Assembly: GCF_000320505.1 (NCBI RefSeq)
Contig: NZ_BAGX02000007.1
Coordinates: 1-64,000 of the forward strand
Length of the DNA stretch: 64,000 bases
Source of the DNA: Methanobrevibacter boviskoreani JH1
GTDB taxonomy: Archaea; Methanobacteriota; Methanobacteria; Methanobacteriales; Methanobacteriaceae
Direction: 5' to 3'
Shown: piece after piece, positions 28,229 through 36,953 of the stretch
How the letters are laid out: each line of letters starts with the position of its first letter
Numbering within the stretch: position 1 is the stretch's first letter
The notes under the pieces: generated by a model
Databases searched by the model: none
What the model was told of the DNA's origin: nothing
The model's input: only the letters and a program-made list of their open reading frames with translations
Translations under genes and position numbers: made by a program

Positions 28229-29191
28229 ATGAGTGAATTATTAGAAAAATCTCGTTTTGAAACAGATTTTAAATATGGCTGTGTACCTGAAGAAAGGACG
28301 ATTGAGGAGTATTTAAATAAAGGTGTTATTAATTTAGATAAACCTTCTGGACCTACTTCTCATGAAGTTGATTCCTGGGTTTTAAGAATTTTGGAAGCTG
28401 ATAAAACGGGGCATGGTGGAACATTGGATCCTAAGGTTACAGGAATCTTGCCAATGGGCATTAATTCCGCAACACGTTCCATGCAACTTTTGTCATTAGC
28501 ATCAAAAGAATATGTTTGTCTCATGAATATTCATGAAAGCTTGGATGAGGATATAATCAGAGAGGTATTTGATGAGTTTACAGGTAAAATATTTCAGATG
28601 CCTCCTGTTAAGTCTGCAGTTAAAAGGGAAATAAGGGCAAGGGAAGTTTATTATGCAAATATTTCCGAGATTGAAGATAGATTCGTATTATTTAGAATAG
28701 GTTGTCAAGCAGGTACCTATGTTAGAACTTATTGTCATGATATTGGTGAGGCTTTAGGCTGTGGAGCACATATGGCTGAACTTAGAAGGACACAGGTAGG
28801 ATCCTTTTCTGAGGATAATAATCTTGTTACCTTACAGGACATTACTGATGCATATTATTATTATAAACATGAGGGTAATGAGAAATATTTAAGGGAATCT
28901 ATTATGCCAATGGAGGAGGCTGCTAGTCATTTGCCTAAGATATATATTAAGGATTCTACTGTTGCCTCAATTACTCATGGTGCAGATCTTGCTGCAGGGG
29001 GAATCTCAATATTATCTGATGACATTCGTCCAGGGGATACCGTTGCAATAATGACTTTAAAAGGTGAATTAGTAGGTTCCGGTATTAGCCGTTATTCCTC
29101 TCAGGATATTTTAGATGCTGAAAATGGCATTATTGTAAATACTAATCATGTTTTCATGGATGAGAATCTTTATCCAATTTCATGGAAATGA
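28229..29191 (+). CDS. cbf5: tRNA/rRNA pseudouridine synthase Cbf5
   Basis: A 320-residue archaeal TruB/dyskerin-type enzyme, the catalytic subunit of H/ACA guide RNPs, which can also act on tRNA U55. The catalytic region is GHGGTLDPKVTGILPMGI with the active aspartate; the PUA domain is at about 235-315 (AASHLPKIYIKDSTVASITHGADL). I place the start at ATG 28229, since the upstream GTG (28220) with GGG forms the likely ribosome binding site. It precedes tRNA-Ser and rps13, as in relatives. Confidence 0.9.
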   Translation: MSELLEKSRFETDFKYGCVPEERTIEEYLNKGVINLDKPSGPTSHEVDSWVLRILEADKTGHGGTLDPKVTGILPMGINSATRSMQLLSLASKEYVCLMNIHESLDEDIIREVFDEFTGKIFQMPPVKSAVKREIRAREVYYANISEIEDRFVLFRIGCQAGTYVRTYCHDIGEALGCGAHMAELRRTQVGSFSEDNNLVTLQDITDAYYYYKHEGNEKYLRESIMPMEEAASHLPKIYIKDSTVASITHGADLAAGGISILSDDIRPGDTVAIMTLKGELVGSGISRYSSQDILDAENGIIVNTNHVFMDENLYPISWK

Positions 29192-29215
29192 TTTTGAACA
29201 TTTCTTTTAATTTTT
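29185..29215 (+). terminator. hairpin across the cbf5 stop codon
   Basis: GAAATG (29185-29190) pairs with CATTTC (29199-29204) around eight bases; the TGA stop codon (29189-29191) spans the stem-loop boundary, and TTTTAATTTTT follows. It is a shorter member of the stop-straddling class. Confidence 0.45.
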
Positions 29216-29562
29216 AAATCTCTTTTAATATTTCTTTTAGATATTTAGTTTTTCAATTATTTCCTAGATTAACTAATTTTATATAAAAAATAACAAGCTT
29301 TTTATCTTAGAAGATACAATCTTATAATGTTATAAATAGATTTCATTGATTAAATTTATAAATAGATTAATTTTAATCTTGAAAAATTTTTTTATATTGA
29401 TTATATTATATGTAAATAAGCAAACATTTATATATGATAAATTTAAGATATTATTATATCTTATTATATTGCTTGTTGATATAATGGATATAAGTTTATT
29501 AACTTATTTTTTTATTGGTATTTTACCTTTTAGTATGTACTAGTTGGTTATGATATCTTGAT
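29205..29562. other. intergenic region before tRNA-Ser
   Basis: AT-rich sequence with a 13-bp direct repeat TTATAAATAGATT at 29330-29342 and 29356-29368. These may be TATA elements for the tRNA or the rps13 transcript. A 65-codon ORF here (29346-29543) has the composition of its AT-rich surroundings and is not accepted as a gene. Confidence 0.4.
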
Positions 29563-29647
<85 letters not shown>

Positions 29648-29890
29648 TTTATTGGTAATTATTCAATTTTTTAATTTAATTTTTTTTATGAATTTTACTT
29701 TCTTAATTAAGTTTATCTTAAAATATTGACTATTAACCAATAATTTGTGCTTAGAACCTGGTTCTAAGTTTTGATTGTTGAAAAAACTGTGTTTTGTAAA
29801 ACTTTTTTTTTTAAAATTTACATTTACAAAATATTCGAATCTACTACTTCTCGTCTCGTAGATTCGCTCTGATAAATGGAGGTTATATAA

Positions 29891-30352
29891 ATGGCAGACG
29901 AAGAATTTAAACATTTAGTACGTATTTCAAGAAAGGACGTAGATGGTAATAAAACTTTCGAATACGCTTTAACAGATATTAAAGGTATTGGATTATCTTT
30001 ATCAAGAACTATCGGTCTTACTTTAGGTTTCGACTTAAATGCTAAAATTGGATACATAAAAGACGAAGATGTTTTAAAAATCGAAGAACTTTTAGAAAAT
30101 CCACAAAAATTTGGCATCCCTGATTGGATGTTAAACAGAAGAAACGATTATACTACTGGTGAAACTACTCATTTAATTGAATCTGATCTTGACATGACTT
30201 TAAGAGATGATTTAAACAGAATGAAAAAGACCAGAAGTTACAAAGGAAGAAGACACGAACTTGGTTTACCTGTTAGAGGTCAAAGGACTAAAGCTACATT
30301 TAGACATGGTTCTTCTGTAGGAGTTAGTCGTACCAGAAATACTGGGTTATAG
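29891..30352 (+). CDS. rps13: 30S ribosomal protein S13 (uS13)
   Basis: A 153-residue archaeal uS13 in the small-subunit head, contacting tRNA and the large subunit. The start [38 protein letters not shown] and the C-terminal RGRRTKTTGR-like [20 protein letters not shown] are typical. TGGAGG precedes the ATG. It opens the second ribosomal operon, 243 bases after tRNA-Ser. Confidence 0.96.
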   Translation: MADEEFKHLVRISRKDVDGNKTFEYALTDIKGIGLSLSRTIGLTLGFDLNAKIGYIKDEDVLKIEELLENPQKFGIPDWMLNRRNDYTTGETTHLIESDLDMTLRDDLNRMKKTRSYKGRRHELGLPVRGQRTKATFRHGSSVGVSRTRNTGL

Positions 30353-30418
30353 TTGACTTTTTTTTGGATTAATTAGTTGAATTTTTTAATAAATTAATTT
30401 TATATAGGAGATGTGATT

Positions 30419-30961
30419 ATGGGACATCCACGTAAAGCAAGAAAGAAATATACTACTCCTCCACATCCTTGGAATGCTGAAAGAATTAAATCAGAAAACA
30501 AATTAATGGTTAAATATGGTTTAAAAAACAAAAAAGAAATTTGGAAAGCTGATACTTTAGTTAGAAAATACAGTAGGGAAGCAAGGTATTTACTTGGTTT
30601 TGCTCAAGATCAAGCTGTCGAGGATAAGAATGAATTATTAGGACACTTAATTAGAATAGGTGTTTTATCAGAAAATGCTCGTCTTGAAGATATTCTTAAC
30701 TTAAATGTTGAAGATGTTCTTAGAAGAAGATTACAAACTGTTGTTTATCGTAAAGGTTTAGCACGTACAGCTAAAGAAGCTAGAATGTTTATTGTTCATG
30801 GACACATTGCATTAAATGGTAAAAAAATCGATTCTCCAAGTTACATGGTTAAAAGAGGAGAAGATGATTTAATTGGTTTCTATGGTAATTCATCTGTAGC
30901 TAAACAAATTGAAGATTATAACAATAACAAAGCAAATAAAGTTGAAGAAGAATCAGAATAG
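30419..30961 (+). CDS. rps4: 30S ribosomal protein S4 (uS4)
   Basis: A 180-residue archaeal uS4, a primary 16S rRNA binder. It starts [19 protein letters not shown], the archaeal form, and has an S4 RNA-binding domain at about 105-165 ([32 protein letters not shown]). The frame is open to a GTG at 30413, but GGAGATG (30407-30413) is the ribosome binding site and the ATG at 30419 is the start. Confidence 0.96.
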   Translation: MGHPRKARKKYTTPPHPWNAERIKSENKLMVKYGLKNKKEIWKADTLVRKYSREARYLLGFAQDQAVEDKNELLGHLIRIGVLSENARLEDILNLNVEDVLRRRLQTVVYRKGLARTAKEARMFIVHGHIALNGKKIDSPSYMVKRGEDDLIGFYGNSSVAKQIEDYNNNKANKVEEESE

Positions 30962-30976
30962 AAAAAGGTGTTATTT

Positions 30977-31369
30977 ATGGCAAAAGATGAAAAATGGGGA
31001 ATAGCAAATATTTATTCATCATTCAACAATACTATTATTACTGTTACTGATATAACCGGTGCTGAAACCATTACTCAATGGTCTGGTGGTAAAGTTGTAC
31101 GTTCTGATAGACAAGAAGCTTCTCCTTTCGCAGCTATGGAAGCAGCTACTCGTGTAGCAGAAGATATTAAAGAAAAAGGATTTGTTGGTTTACATATCAA
31201 AGTCAGAGCACCTGGTGGTAACGGACCTAGAAGTCCAGGTCCTGGTGCACAAGCAACTATCCGTGCTTTAGCAAGAGCTGGTATTAAAATTGGTAAAATT
31301 GAAGATATAACTCCAATTCCTCATGATGGTACAGGACGTCCTGGTGGTAAAAGAGGTAGAAGAGTATAA
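30977..31369 (+). CDS. rps11: 30S ribosomal protein S11 (uS11)
   Basis: A 130-residue uS11 lining the mRNA exit region of the platform. Segments [26 protein letters not shown] and [27 protein letters not shown] are diagnostic. I use the ATG at 30977; the GTG at 30968 is part of the ribosome binding site AAAGGTG. Confidence 0.96.
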   Translation: MAKDEKWGIANIYSSFNNTIITVTDITGAETITQWSGGKVVRSDRQEASPFAAMEAATRVAEDIKEKGFVGLHIKVRAPGGNGPRSPGPGAQATIRALARAGIKIGKIEDITPIPHDGTGRPGGKRGRRV

Positions 31370-31387
31370 ATATGGAAGGTTTTTTAA

Positions 31388-32191
31388 ATGGAGATTGAAG
31401 TCAAAAGTCAAAAAGATGATGAAATTGTATTCATTATCCGTGATGCAGAAGTACCTTTTGTTAATGCAATTAGAAGAATTGCTATGATGGGAGTTCCTAA
31501 ATTAGCAATTGAAGATGTCAACATTGTTAAGAATGAATCTGCGATGTTTGATGAGGTACTCGCACATAGATTAGGTTTAACTCCTTTAGTTTCTGACTTG
31601 GAATCTATCGAAGGCCTAGTTCTTCCTGATGAATGTGACTGTGATGACTACTGCCCAAAATGCAGTGTTTCATTTACATTAAATAAAAAAGGCCCAGGAG
31701 TTGTCTATTCTAAAGATTTAGTCTCTTCTGACCCTAAAATTAAACCTGTATATGACACAATTCCTTTAGTAAAACTTAAAGAAAATGAAGAAATCGAACT
31801 TGAAGCTGTAGCAAAACTTGGCTTCGGTAAAGATCATGCTAAATGGATGCCGACTACAGTTTGTGCATACAAACAATATCCTAAGATTACCTTTAATGAT
31901 GATGTGGAAATCGATTATGATTGTGCTTCTGCATGTCCTAGAGGTATATTAAAAGCAGATCGCAGATCTAAGAAAATTAAAGTTTTAGATATTGAAAACT
32001 GTGCAATGTGTAAAAGCTGTGTAAGAGCATGTGTCAATGATTATATTCATGTTGGATATGAAGAAAATAATTTTATTTTTAAAATAGAAACTGATGGATC
32101 AATGCCTCCAAAAGAGGTCTTATTAAAAGCTTGTGATGTTTTAGCGGATAAAGCAGATGAGCTAATTGAATTTAGTAAAGGAGGAAAATAA
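31388..32191 (+). CDS. rpoD: DNA-directed RNA polymerase subunit D with an Fe-S domain
   Basis: The 267-residue archaeal Rpo3 (RpoD), equivalent to Rpb3 and one half of alpha, which starts polymerase assembly with subunit L. The alpha-like domain has NAIRRIAMMGVP (26-37). An inserted ferredoxin-like domain contains C179, C183, C205, C208, C211 and C215, enough for one 4Fe-4S cluster (C183P with C205-C208-C211). A separate group C83, C85, C89, C92 may bind zinc. It lies in the conserved rps11-rpoD-rpl18e order. Confidence 0.95.
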   Translation: MEIEVKSQKDDEIVFIIRDAEVPFVNAIRRIAMMGVPKLAIEDVNIVKNESAMFDEVLAHRLGLTPLVSDLESIEGLVLPDECDCDDYCPKCSVSFTLNKKGPGVVYSKDLVSSDPKIKPVYDTIPLVKLKENEEIELEAVAKLGFGKDHAKWMPTTVCAYKQYPKITFNDDVEIDYDCASACPRGILKADRRSKKIKVLDIENCAMCKSCVRACVNDYIHVGYEENNFIFKIETDGSMPPKEVLLKACDVLADKADELIEFSKGGK

Positions 32192-32192
32192 T

Positions 32193-32558
32193 ATGGCTAA
32201 AAAAGTTATAAAAACAAATCCTAACCTTTTTAAACTTATTAGAACTCTCAAAATTAAATCTAATCAAGAAGACGTAGCTATATGGAAAGATGTTGCATCT
32301 AAACTTGAAGGATCTAACAGAAGCACTGCTGAAGTTAATGTATCTTCAATTAACAGATATGCTAATGAAAATGAAGTAGTATTAGTTCCAGGTAAAGTTT
32401 TATCTAATGGTAATTTAGACAAAAAAGTTACTGTAGCAGCATTAAACTTCTCTAGTAAAGCTCAGGAAAAAATTGAAAATGCTGGTGGAGAATGCCTTAC
32501 TATTAGTGAAATTCTTGAACAAAATCCTAAGGGAAGCAATATTAGGATTATGCAATAA
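32193..32558 (+). CDS. rpl18e: 50S ribosomal protein L18e (eL18)
   Basis: A 121-residue archaeal eL18, related in fold to uL15. Typical segments: TNPNLFKLIRTLKIKSNQEDVAIWKDVASKL and VTVAALNFSSKAQEKIENAGGECLTI. The ATG at 32193 follows AAAGGAGG at the end of rpoD; an upstream in-frame start inside rpoD (32166) is unlikely. Confidence 0.95.
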   Translation: MAKKVIKTNPNLFKLIRTLKIKSNQEDVAIWKDVASKLEGSNRSTAEVNVSSINRYANENEVVLVPGKVLSNGNLDKKVTVAALNFSSKAQEKIENAGGECLTISEILEQNPKGSNIRIMQ

Positions 32559-32579
32559 TCGGGAATGTAGGTGTTAATT

Positions 32580-33002
32580 ATGATTGTTAATGGTGAAGGA
32601 TGCATTTTAGGTAGACTTGCTAGTGTAGTAAGTAAAGCACTTCTTGAAGGTGAGGAAGTTGTTGTACTTAATGCTGAAAAAATTATGATTACTGGTAATA
32701 AGGATTGGGCTTATGCAAAATATAAACAACGAGTAGACAGAAAAAGTATTTCAAACCCTAGGACATTAGGTCCTAAATATCCTCATAGACCAGATGATAT
32801 ATTTAGAAGAACTGTTAGGGGAATGTTACCTATTAAGAAAACAAAAGGTAGAAATGCTTACAAAGGATTAAAAGCTTATGTAGGTGTACCTGCTGAATTT
32901 GCTGATAGTGAGGTAACTGAAGTTCCTGCAGCAGAATATGAAAACGTTAAAAAAGGTATAGAATTAGGCGAAATCTCAAGATTATTAGGAGCTAAATTCT
33001 AG
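32580..33002 (+). CDS. rpl13: 50S ribosomal protein L13 (uL13)
   Basis: A 140-residue archaeal uL13. The start [34 protein letters not shown] and the middle [30 protein letters not shown] are characteristic. I use ATG 32580; the GTG at 32571 belongs to the ribosome binding site TAGGTG. Confidence 0.95.
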   Translation: MIVNGEGCILGRLASVVSKALLEGEEVVVLNAEKIMITGNKDWAYAKYKQRVDRKSISNPRTLGPKYPHRPDDIFRRTVRGMLPIKKTKGRNAYKGLKAYVGVPAEFADSEVTEVPAAEYENVKKGIELGEISRLLGAKF

Positions 33003-33022
33003 ATTGTAATGGAAGTGTAATT

Positions 33023-33421
33023 ATGAAAGTTGTTCATACTAGTGGAAAACGTAAAACTGCTATTGCAAGAGGTACTGTAAAAGAAGGTACCGGTAGAGTA
33101 AGAATCAATAAACAACCTTTAGAACTTTACTCTCCTGAACTTGCAAGATTAAAATTACAAGAACCTTTAGACATTGCAGGAGATATCGTTAACGATGTAG
33201 ATATCACTGTAAGAGTTAGAGGTGGAGGAGTTATGGGTCAAGCTGAAGCTGCTCGTATGGTTATTGCAAAAGGTTTAGTTCAATACACTAATGATATGGA
33301 TTTAAAAGAAAAATACAATCATTATGATAGGACTATGCTTGTAGGGGATCCTAGAAGATCAGAACCTAAGAAATACGGTGGTCCTGGAGCTAGAGCTCGT
33401 AAACAAAAAAGTTACAGGTAG
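33023..33421 (+). CDS. rps9: 30S ribosomal protein S9 (uS9)
   Basis: A 132-residue archaeal uS9, whose C-terminal tail reaches P-site tRNA. The start [26 protein letters not shown] and the terminal [24 protein letters not shown] are typical, and the last residues keep the conserved YR end. Confidence 0.96.
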   Translation: MKVVHTSGKRKTAIARGTVKEGTGRVRINKQPLELYSPELARLKLQEPLDIAGDIVNDVDITVRVRGGGVMGQAEAARMVIAKGLVQYTNDMDLKEKYNHYDRTMLVGDPRRSEPKKYGGPGARARKQKSYR

Positions 33422-33477
33422 ATTTATAGTTTTATTCTTTAATTATTTAAATAAAAAAGTGGAAATGATGATTTAAA

Positions 33478-33648
33478 ATGATTCCTATAAGATGTATTAG
33501 TTGCGGAAAACCAGTATCTGCTTACTTTGATGAGTATAACAGAAGATTAGAAAATGGGGAAGATTCTAAAGATATCTTAGATGATCTTGGTTTGACTAGA
33601 TACTGTTGTAGAAGAATGTTGATTTCACATGTTGAAACTTGGGAATAA
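33478..33648 (+). CDS. rpoN: DNA-directed RNA polymerase subunit N
   Basis: The 56-residue archaeal Rpo10 (Rpb10 homologue), starting [13 protein letters not shown]. The zinc site is C6, C9 and the adjacent pair C43-C44 in RYCCRRML. It binds the D/L platform of RNA polymerase. It follows rps9 in the usual order. The ribosome binding site is weak (GGAAATGATG region). Confidence 0.95.
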   Translation: MIPIRCISCGKPVSAYFDEYNRRLENGEDSKDILDDLGLTRYCCRRMLISHVETWE

Positions 33649-33766
33649 ATAGACAGACCACATTTTTAATGGGTTTATTTATTGTCATTTTGTAGTTTTT
33701 ATTAACTTAGAATATTCTAAAATATTTAGGTTTTAGTTTAAATTTAAATATTTAAATAGTTAGTAA

Positions 33767-33806
33767 GATTTTTATAAAAATCATAGGAAGATTTTTTATA
33801 AATCTT
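33767..33806 (+). promoter_or_regulatory. twin palindromes upstream of rpoK
   Basis: GATTTTTATAAAAATC (33767-33782) is a perfect 16-bp palindrome. AAGATTT / AAATCTT (33788-33794 and 33800-33806) follows about two helical turns later and has nearly the same core (GATTTTTTATAAATC). They include TATA-like sequence, so they may be the promoter itself, paired operator sites, or hairpins. Confidence 0.35.
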
Positions 33807-33870
33807 TATTTCAATTCTTTTATATTTAATAGACATTATTTTTTTATGCCTATTAGTTAGGAGATAAAAA

Positions 33871-34053
33871 ATGACTAGAAAAGATTTAACAAGATTTGAA
33901 AAAGCTAGAATCTTAGGTGCAAGAGCTATTCAACTTTCAATGGGTGCAGAACCACAGGTTGAAGTTGAAGATTCATTAGATCCTATTGATATAGCTTATC
34001 AAGAATTAGAAGCTAATGTCTTACCTTTAGATGTAGTTAGAGATGATGAATAA
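33871..34053 (+). CDS. rpoK: DNA-directed RNA polymerase subunit K
   Basis: The 60-residue archaeal Rpo6 (Rpb6/omega homologue). The core [22 protein letters not shown] and the acidic [21 protein letters not shown] are diagnostic. It stabilises assembled RNA polymerase. It is separated from rpoN by 222 bases with its own likely promoter; AGGAGAT precedes the ATG. Confidence 0.94.
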   Translation: MTRKDLTRFEKARILGARAIQLSMGAEPQVEVEDSLDPIDIAYQELEANVLPLDVVRDDE

Positions 34054-34227
34054 ATAATTAATTTTATTTATCATATTCTTACTTTAATTAAAAGTTTTAA
34101 CTTTTATTGAAAATTAGTAAACTAATATTTTAATTGTGAAATATTTAAATAAATCAATTAATTTAAATATTAGGTGTATTAATATTATATTAGATTATTT
34201 GAAATTCTTTCAATTTAATCGTTTTTC

Positions 34228-34251
34228 GATTATTTTTTATAAAAAATAATC
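34228..34251 (+). promoter_or_regulatory. 24-bp perfect palindrome between rpoK and eno
   Basis: GATTATTTTTTA and its exact reverse complement TAAAAAATAATC are adjacent (34228-34251). A second small inverted repeat, AATCG/CGATT, lies just before. The site is 175 bases after rpoK and 128 before eno, so it could be a terminator hairpin, an operator, or a TATA region. It lies in a 325-base gap otherwise without features. Confidence 0.4.
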
Positions 34252-34378
34252 ACTTAAAAAAATAAATAAAAAATATCATAAGAATCTATAAAAGAAAATA
34301 CTATTTTTTTAATGATTACATTGTAATCTCATTATAGATATTAGGGTAATAAATTGAACATGCACTTGAGGTGTTTTT

Positions 34379-35626
34379 TTGGATAGTATTATTGAAGATG
34401 TCCGTGTTAGAAAAATATTGGACAGTAGAGGTAATCCAACTGTTGAAGTAGATATTATTACTTGGAACGGTTTTGGTAGAGCTGCTGCACCTAGTGGGGC
34501 TAGTACCGGTTCTAGGGAAGTTAAATCTTTCCCTGAAGGTGGAGTAGATAAGGTTATTGGCGAAGTAGAAGATGTAATTTCTTCTGAACTTATTGGAATG
34601 GATGCTGAATATTTATCTGACATCGATTTAGTTTTAAAAGAAATCGATGGAACAGATAATATGTCTGCTATTGGAGGTAACACCTCTGTAGCTGTGTCTA
34701 TGGCAGCGGCTAAAGCTGCAGCAGCATCATACAACTTACCATTATACAAATTCTTAGGTGGAAATATGAGAAATGAACTTCCATACCCACTTGGAAATAT
34801 GATGAATGGTGGAGCTCATGCTGGTGTAAACGCTCCGGATATTCAAGAATTCTTAGTAGTACCTGTAGGTGCTAAAAGTATTGAACAAGCAGTATTCGGT
34901 AATGTTGCAATTCATAAAAAGCTTAAAGAACTAATAGCAAAAAAAGATTCTGCTTTCACTGGTGGAAAAGGTGATGAAGGTGGATGGATTCCTAATGTAA
35001 CTAATGATACCGCATTAGAAATTCAAGCTCAAGCTTGTGAAGAAGTAAGCAATGAACTTGGTTTTGAAATCAGACCTTCCCTTGACTTTGCATCATCTGA
35101 ATTCTGGGATGCAGACAAAGGTAAATATGTCTATGAACAAGACGGTATTGAAAGAGATACCGGTGAACAAGTGGAATATGTTAAAGATATTATCAATACC
35201 TATGGAATGTTCTATGTAGAAGATCCATTTGATGAAAATGATTTTGATGGTTTCTCACAATTAACCTCTGAGGTAGGGGATAAATGTCTTGTCTGTGGAG
35301 ACGATTTATTTGTAACTAATAAAGAGTATTTAGCTAAAGGTATTGCTCAGAATGCTGCTAATGCTATTATTATTAAACCTAATCAAATTGGTTCATTAAC
35401 TGAAACTTATGCTACTGTAAAATTAGCTAAAGAAAACAATGTTGTTCCTGTTGTTTCTCACAGGTCTGGAGAAACTACTGATGAAACTATTGCACACTTA
35501 GCTGTTGCATGGGGAGCTCCTATTATTAAAACTGGAGCAGTTAGTGGTGAAAGAATCGCAAAACTTAATGAACTCATCCGTATTGAGGAAGAATTATCTG
35601 ACCCTAAAATGGCAAGTTTCAATTAG
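34379..35626 (+). CDS. eno: enolase, TTG start
   Basis: A 415-residue phosphopyruvate hydratase that interconverts 2-phosphoglycerate and phosphoenolpyruvate. The N-terminal domain starts [18 protein letters not shown]; the barrel carries the metal ligands including GDDLFVTN, the catalytic lysine in [13 protein letters not shown], and SHRSGETTD. The TTG at 34379 gives the expected N terminus and follows TTGAGGTG at 6-7 bases; no ATG nearby fits. Confidence 0.94.
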   Translation: MDSIIEDVRVRKILDSRGNPTVEVDIITWNGFGRAAAPSGASTGSREVKSFPEGGVDKVIGEVEDVISSELIGMDAEYLSDIDLVLKEIDGTDNMSAIGGNTSVAVSMAAAKAAAASYNLPLYKFLGGNMRNELPYPLGNMMNGGAHAGVNAPDIQEFLVVPVGAKSIEQAVFGNVAIHKKLKELIAKKDSAFTGGKGDEGGWIPNVTNDTALEIQAQACEEVSNELGFEIRPSLDFASSEFWDADKGKYVYEQDGIERDTGEQVEYVKDIINTYGMFYVEDPFDENDFDGFSQLTSEVGDKCLVCGDDLFVTNKEYLAKGIAQNAANAIIIKPNQIGSLTETYATVKLAKENNVVPVVSHRSGETTDETIAHLAVAWGAPIIKTGAVSGERIAKLNELIRIEEELSDPKMASFN

Positions 35627-35686
35627 ATATTTAGATGATTCTTTAAATTTTTTTAATTAATTATAATTATTATGAGTAGGGATAAT

Positions 35687-35881
35687 ATGATTATAATAAC
35701 TATTGATTATGATAAATGTCAAGGTTCTGAATGTGCAGAATGTATTGATATTTGTCCAATGGAAATTTTATTACTTGACGGCGATAAAGTTACAGTTGTT
35801 AATCCCGAAGAATGTAGCTTATGTGAAGTATGTATGGATGTATGTCCTGAGGAATCAATAGAAGTTATTGATAATGATTAA
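35687..35881 (+). CDS. small 2[4Fe-4S] ferredoxin
   Basis: A 64-residue ferredoxin. The first cluster motif is C11-x4-C16-x2-C19-x3-C23-P, where two extra residues separate the first cysteines from the usual Cx2C; the second is the standard C43-x2-C46-x2-C49-x3-C53-P. I use the ATG at 35687, which follows AGGGATAAT; an in-frame ATG at 35672 would add five residues. It lies between eno and rps2 and may be an electron carrier for a nearby oxidoreductase, but the partner is not identifiable. Confidence 0.85.
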   Translation: MIIITIDYDKCQGSECAECIDICPMEILLLDGDKVTVVNPEECSLCEVCMDVCPEESIEVIDND

Positions 35882-35905
35882 CTTCACACAAACTCGTTAA
35901 TAATA

Positions 35906-35939
35906 ATCAAATTTAGCTTATCAATTATGAATTTGATAA
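35906..35939 (+). promoter_or_regulatory. alternative hairpins in the rps2 leader
   Basis: ATCAAATT (35906-35913) can pair with AATTTGAT (35930-35937), and TTATCAA (35918-35924) can pair with TTGATAA (35933-35939). The two stems share their right arm, so they exclude each other. They lie 40 bases before the rps2 start and could act in feedback or in ending the ferredoxin transcript. Confidence 0.35.
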
Positions 35940-35979
35940 AAGATATTAAAATTACATATAATAAAATAAAGGTGATAAA

Positions 35980-36582
35980 GTGTCAGAACTTTTAATACAA
36001 TTAGATAATTACTTAGCAGCAGGTTTACATATTGGAACTCAACAAAAAACTAGTGATATGGAAAAATACATATTCCGTGTAAGATCAGACGGTTTACATG
36101 TATTAGATATTAGAAAAACCGATGAAAGAATCCAAAAAGTAGCTAAATTTTTAGCTCAATATGATCCACAGGATATCTTAGTTGTATCTACCAGATTATA
36201 TGGTCAGGCTCCTGTTAAAAAATTTGGGGAAGTTATTGGATGTAAAACTATTCCTGGAAGATTTATTCCTGGAACCTTAACAAATCCACAATATCATAAA
36301 TTCATTGAACCTAAAGTTATTGTTGTAACTGATCCTAGATCTGATAATCAGGCTATTTTAGAAGCTAAACAAAATGGAATTCCTGTAGTAGGTTTATGTG
36401 ATACTGAAAACTTACTCAGTTACATTGATTTATGTATTCCTGTAAATAACAAAGGTAAAAAGGCTATTGCTTTAGTTTACTGGTTACTTGCAAGACAAAT
36501 CTTAAGGGAAAAAGGAGTCATTCCTGAAGATGGTGAAATCGATTTAGAACCATCTGACTTTGAATTAAAAGTTAAAAACTAA
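35980..36582 (+). CDS. rps2: 30S ribosomal protein S2 (uS2), GTG start
   Basis: A 200-residue archaeal uS2 (SA-type). Segments [33 protein letters not shown] and [30 protein letters not shown] are diagnostic. The start is GTG at 35980, with AAGGTGATAAA immediately upstream. A hairpin whose loop is exactly the stop codon follows. Confidence 0.95.
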   Translation: MSELLIQLDNYLAAGLHIGTQQKTSDMEKYIFRVRSDGLHVLDIRKTDERIQKVAKFLAQYDPQDILVVSTRLYGQAPVKKFGEVIGCKTIPGRFIPGTLTNPQYHKFIEPKVIVVTDPRSDNQAILEAKQNGIPVVGLCDTENLLSYIDLCIPVNNKGKKAIALVYWLLARQILREKGVIPEDGEIDLEPSDFELKVKN

Positions 36583-36597
36583 GTTTTTAATTTTTTT
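36572..36597 (+). terminator. hairpin with the rps2 stop codon as its loop
   Basis: TTAAAAAC (36572-36579) pairs perfectly with GTTTTTAA (36583-36590); the three loop bases 36580-36582 are the TAA stop codon of rps2. Seven T follow directly. It is both the clearest terminator of the window and the most compact case of a hairpin straddling a stop codon. Confidence 0.65.
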
Positions 36598-36953
36598 ATT
36601 CTTCTATTTTTTTTGTTTTTATAATTTAATTGGCTTTTTACTGTATTTTCCGCTTTTCTTATTTTAATTATTTATCTGGTTTTTTGATATTCTCTGTTTT
36701 TTGTATCGTCGACTTTTTTATTGTCATGTTTTTTTATATTTTTCCATTTTTTCTGTTGTTTGCTGGTTTTTTTGGACATTTTTTTTCAGATGGTTTTTTG
36801 ATTTTTTCTTGTTTGTTGGTTTTTTTTTACTTATTTTTTTAAAATATCTCTTCTATTCTATATCTTTAAAGTTAATATGAAAAAATTACTAAATTTTATT
36901 AGTTTGAAATATAATATTTTTATTTAATTAAATGATATTGGGAGGATAAAAAT
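36598..36953. other. T-rich tail and promoter of the MEMO gene
   Basis: About 250 bases of extreme T richness (oligo-T runs separated by G or C) follow rps2. A 70-codon ORF here (36630-36842), almost all Phe, Leu, Ile and Ser, is an effect of the composition. The last 100 bases are AT-rich promoter DNA, with GGGAGGAT before the MEMO start. Confidence 0.5.

Noticed and set aside
29346-29543. A 65-codon hydrophobic ORF before tRNA-Ser
   Set aside because: The composition is that of the surrounding AT-rich DNA, there is no ribosome binding site, and it overlaps likely promoter sequence for the tRNA.
36630-36842. A 70-codon ORF after rps2
   Set aside because: It is almost only Phe, Leu, Ile and Ser encoded by T-rich tail DNA, so it is a composition effect.
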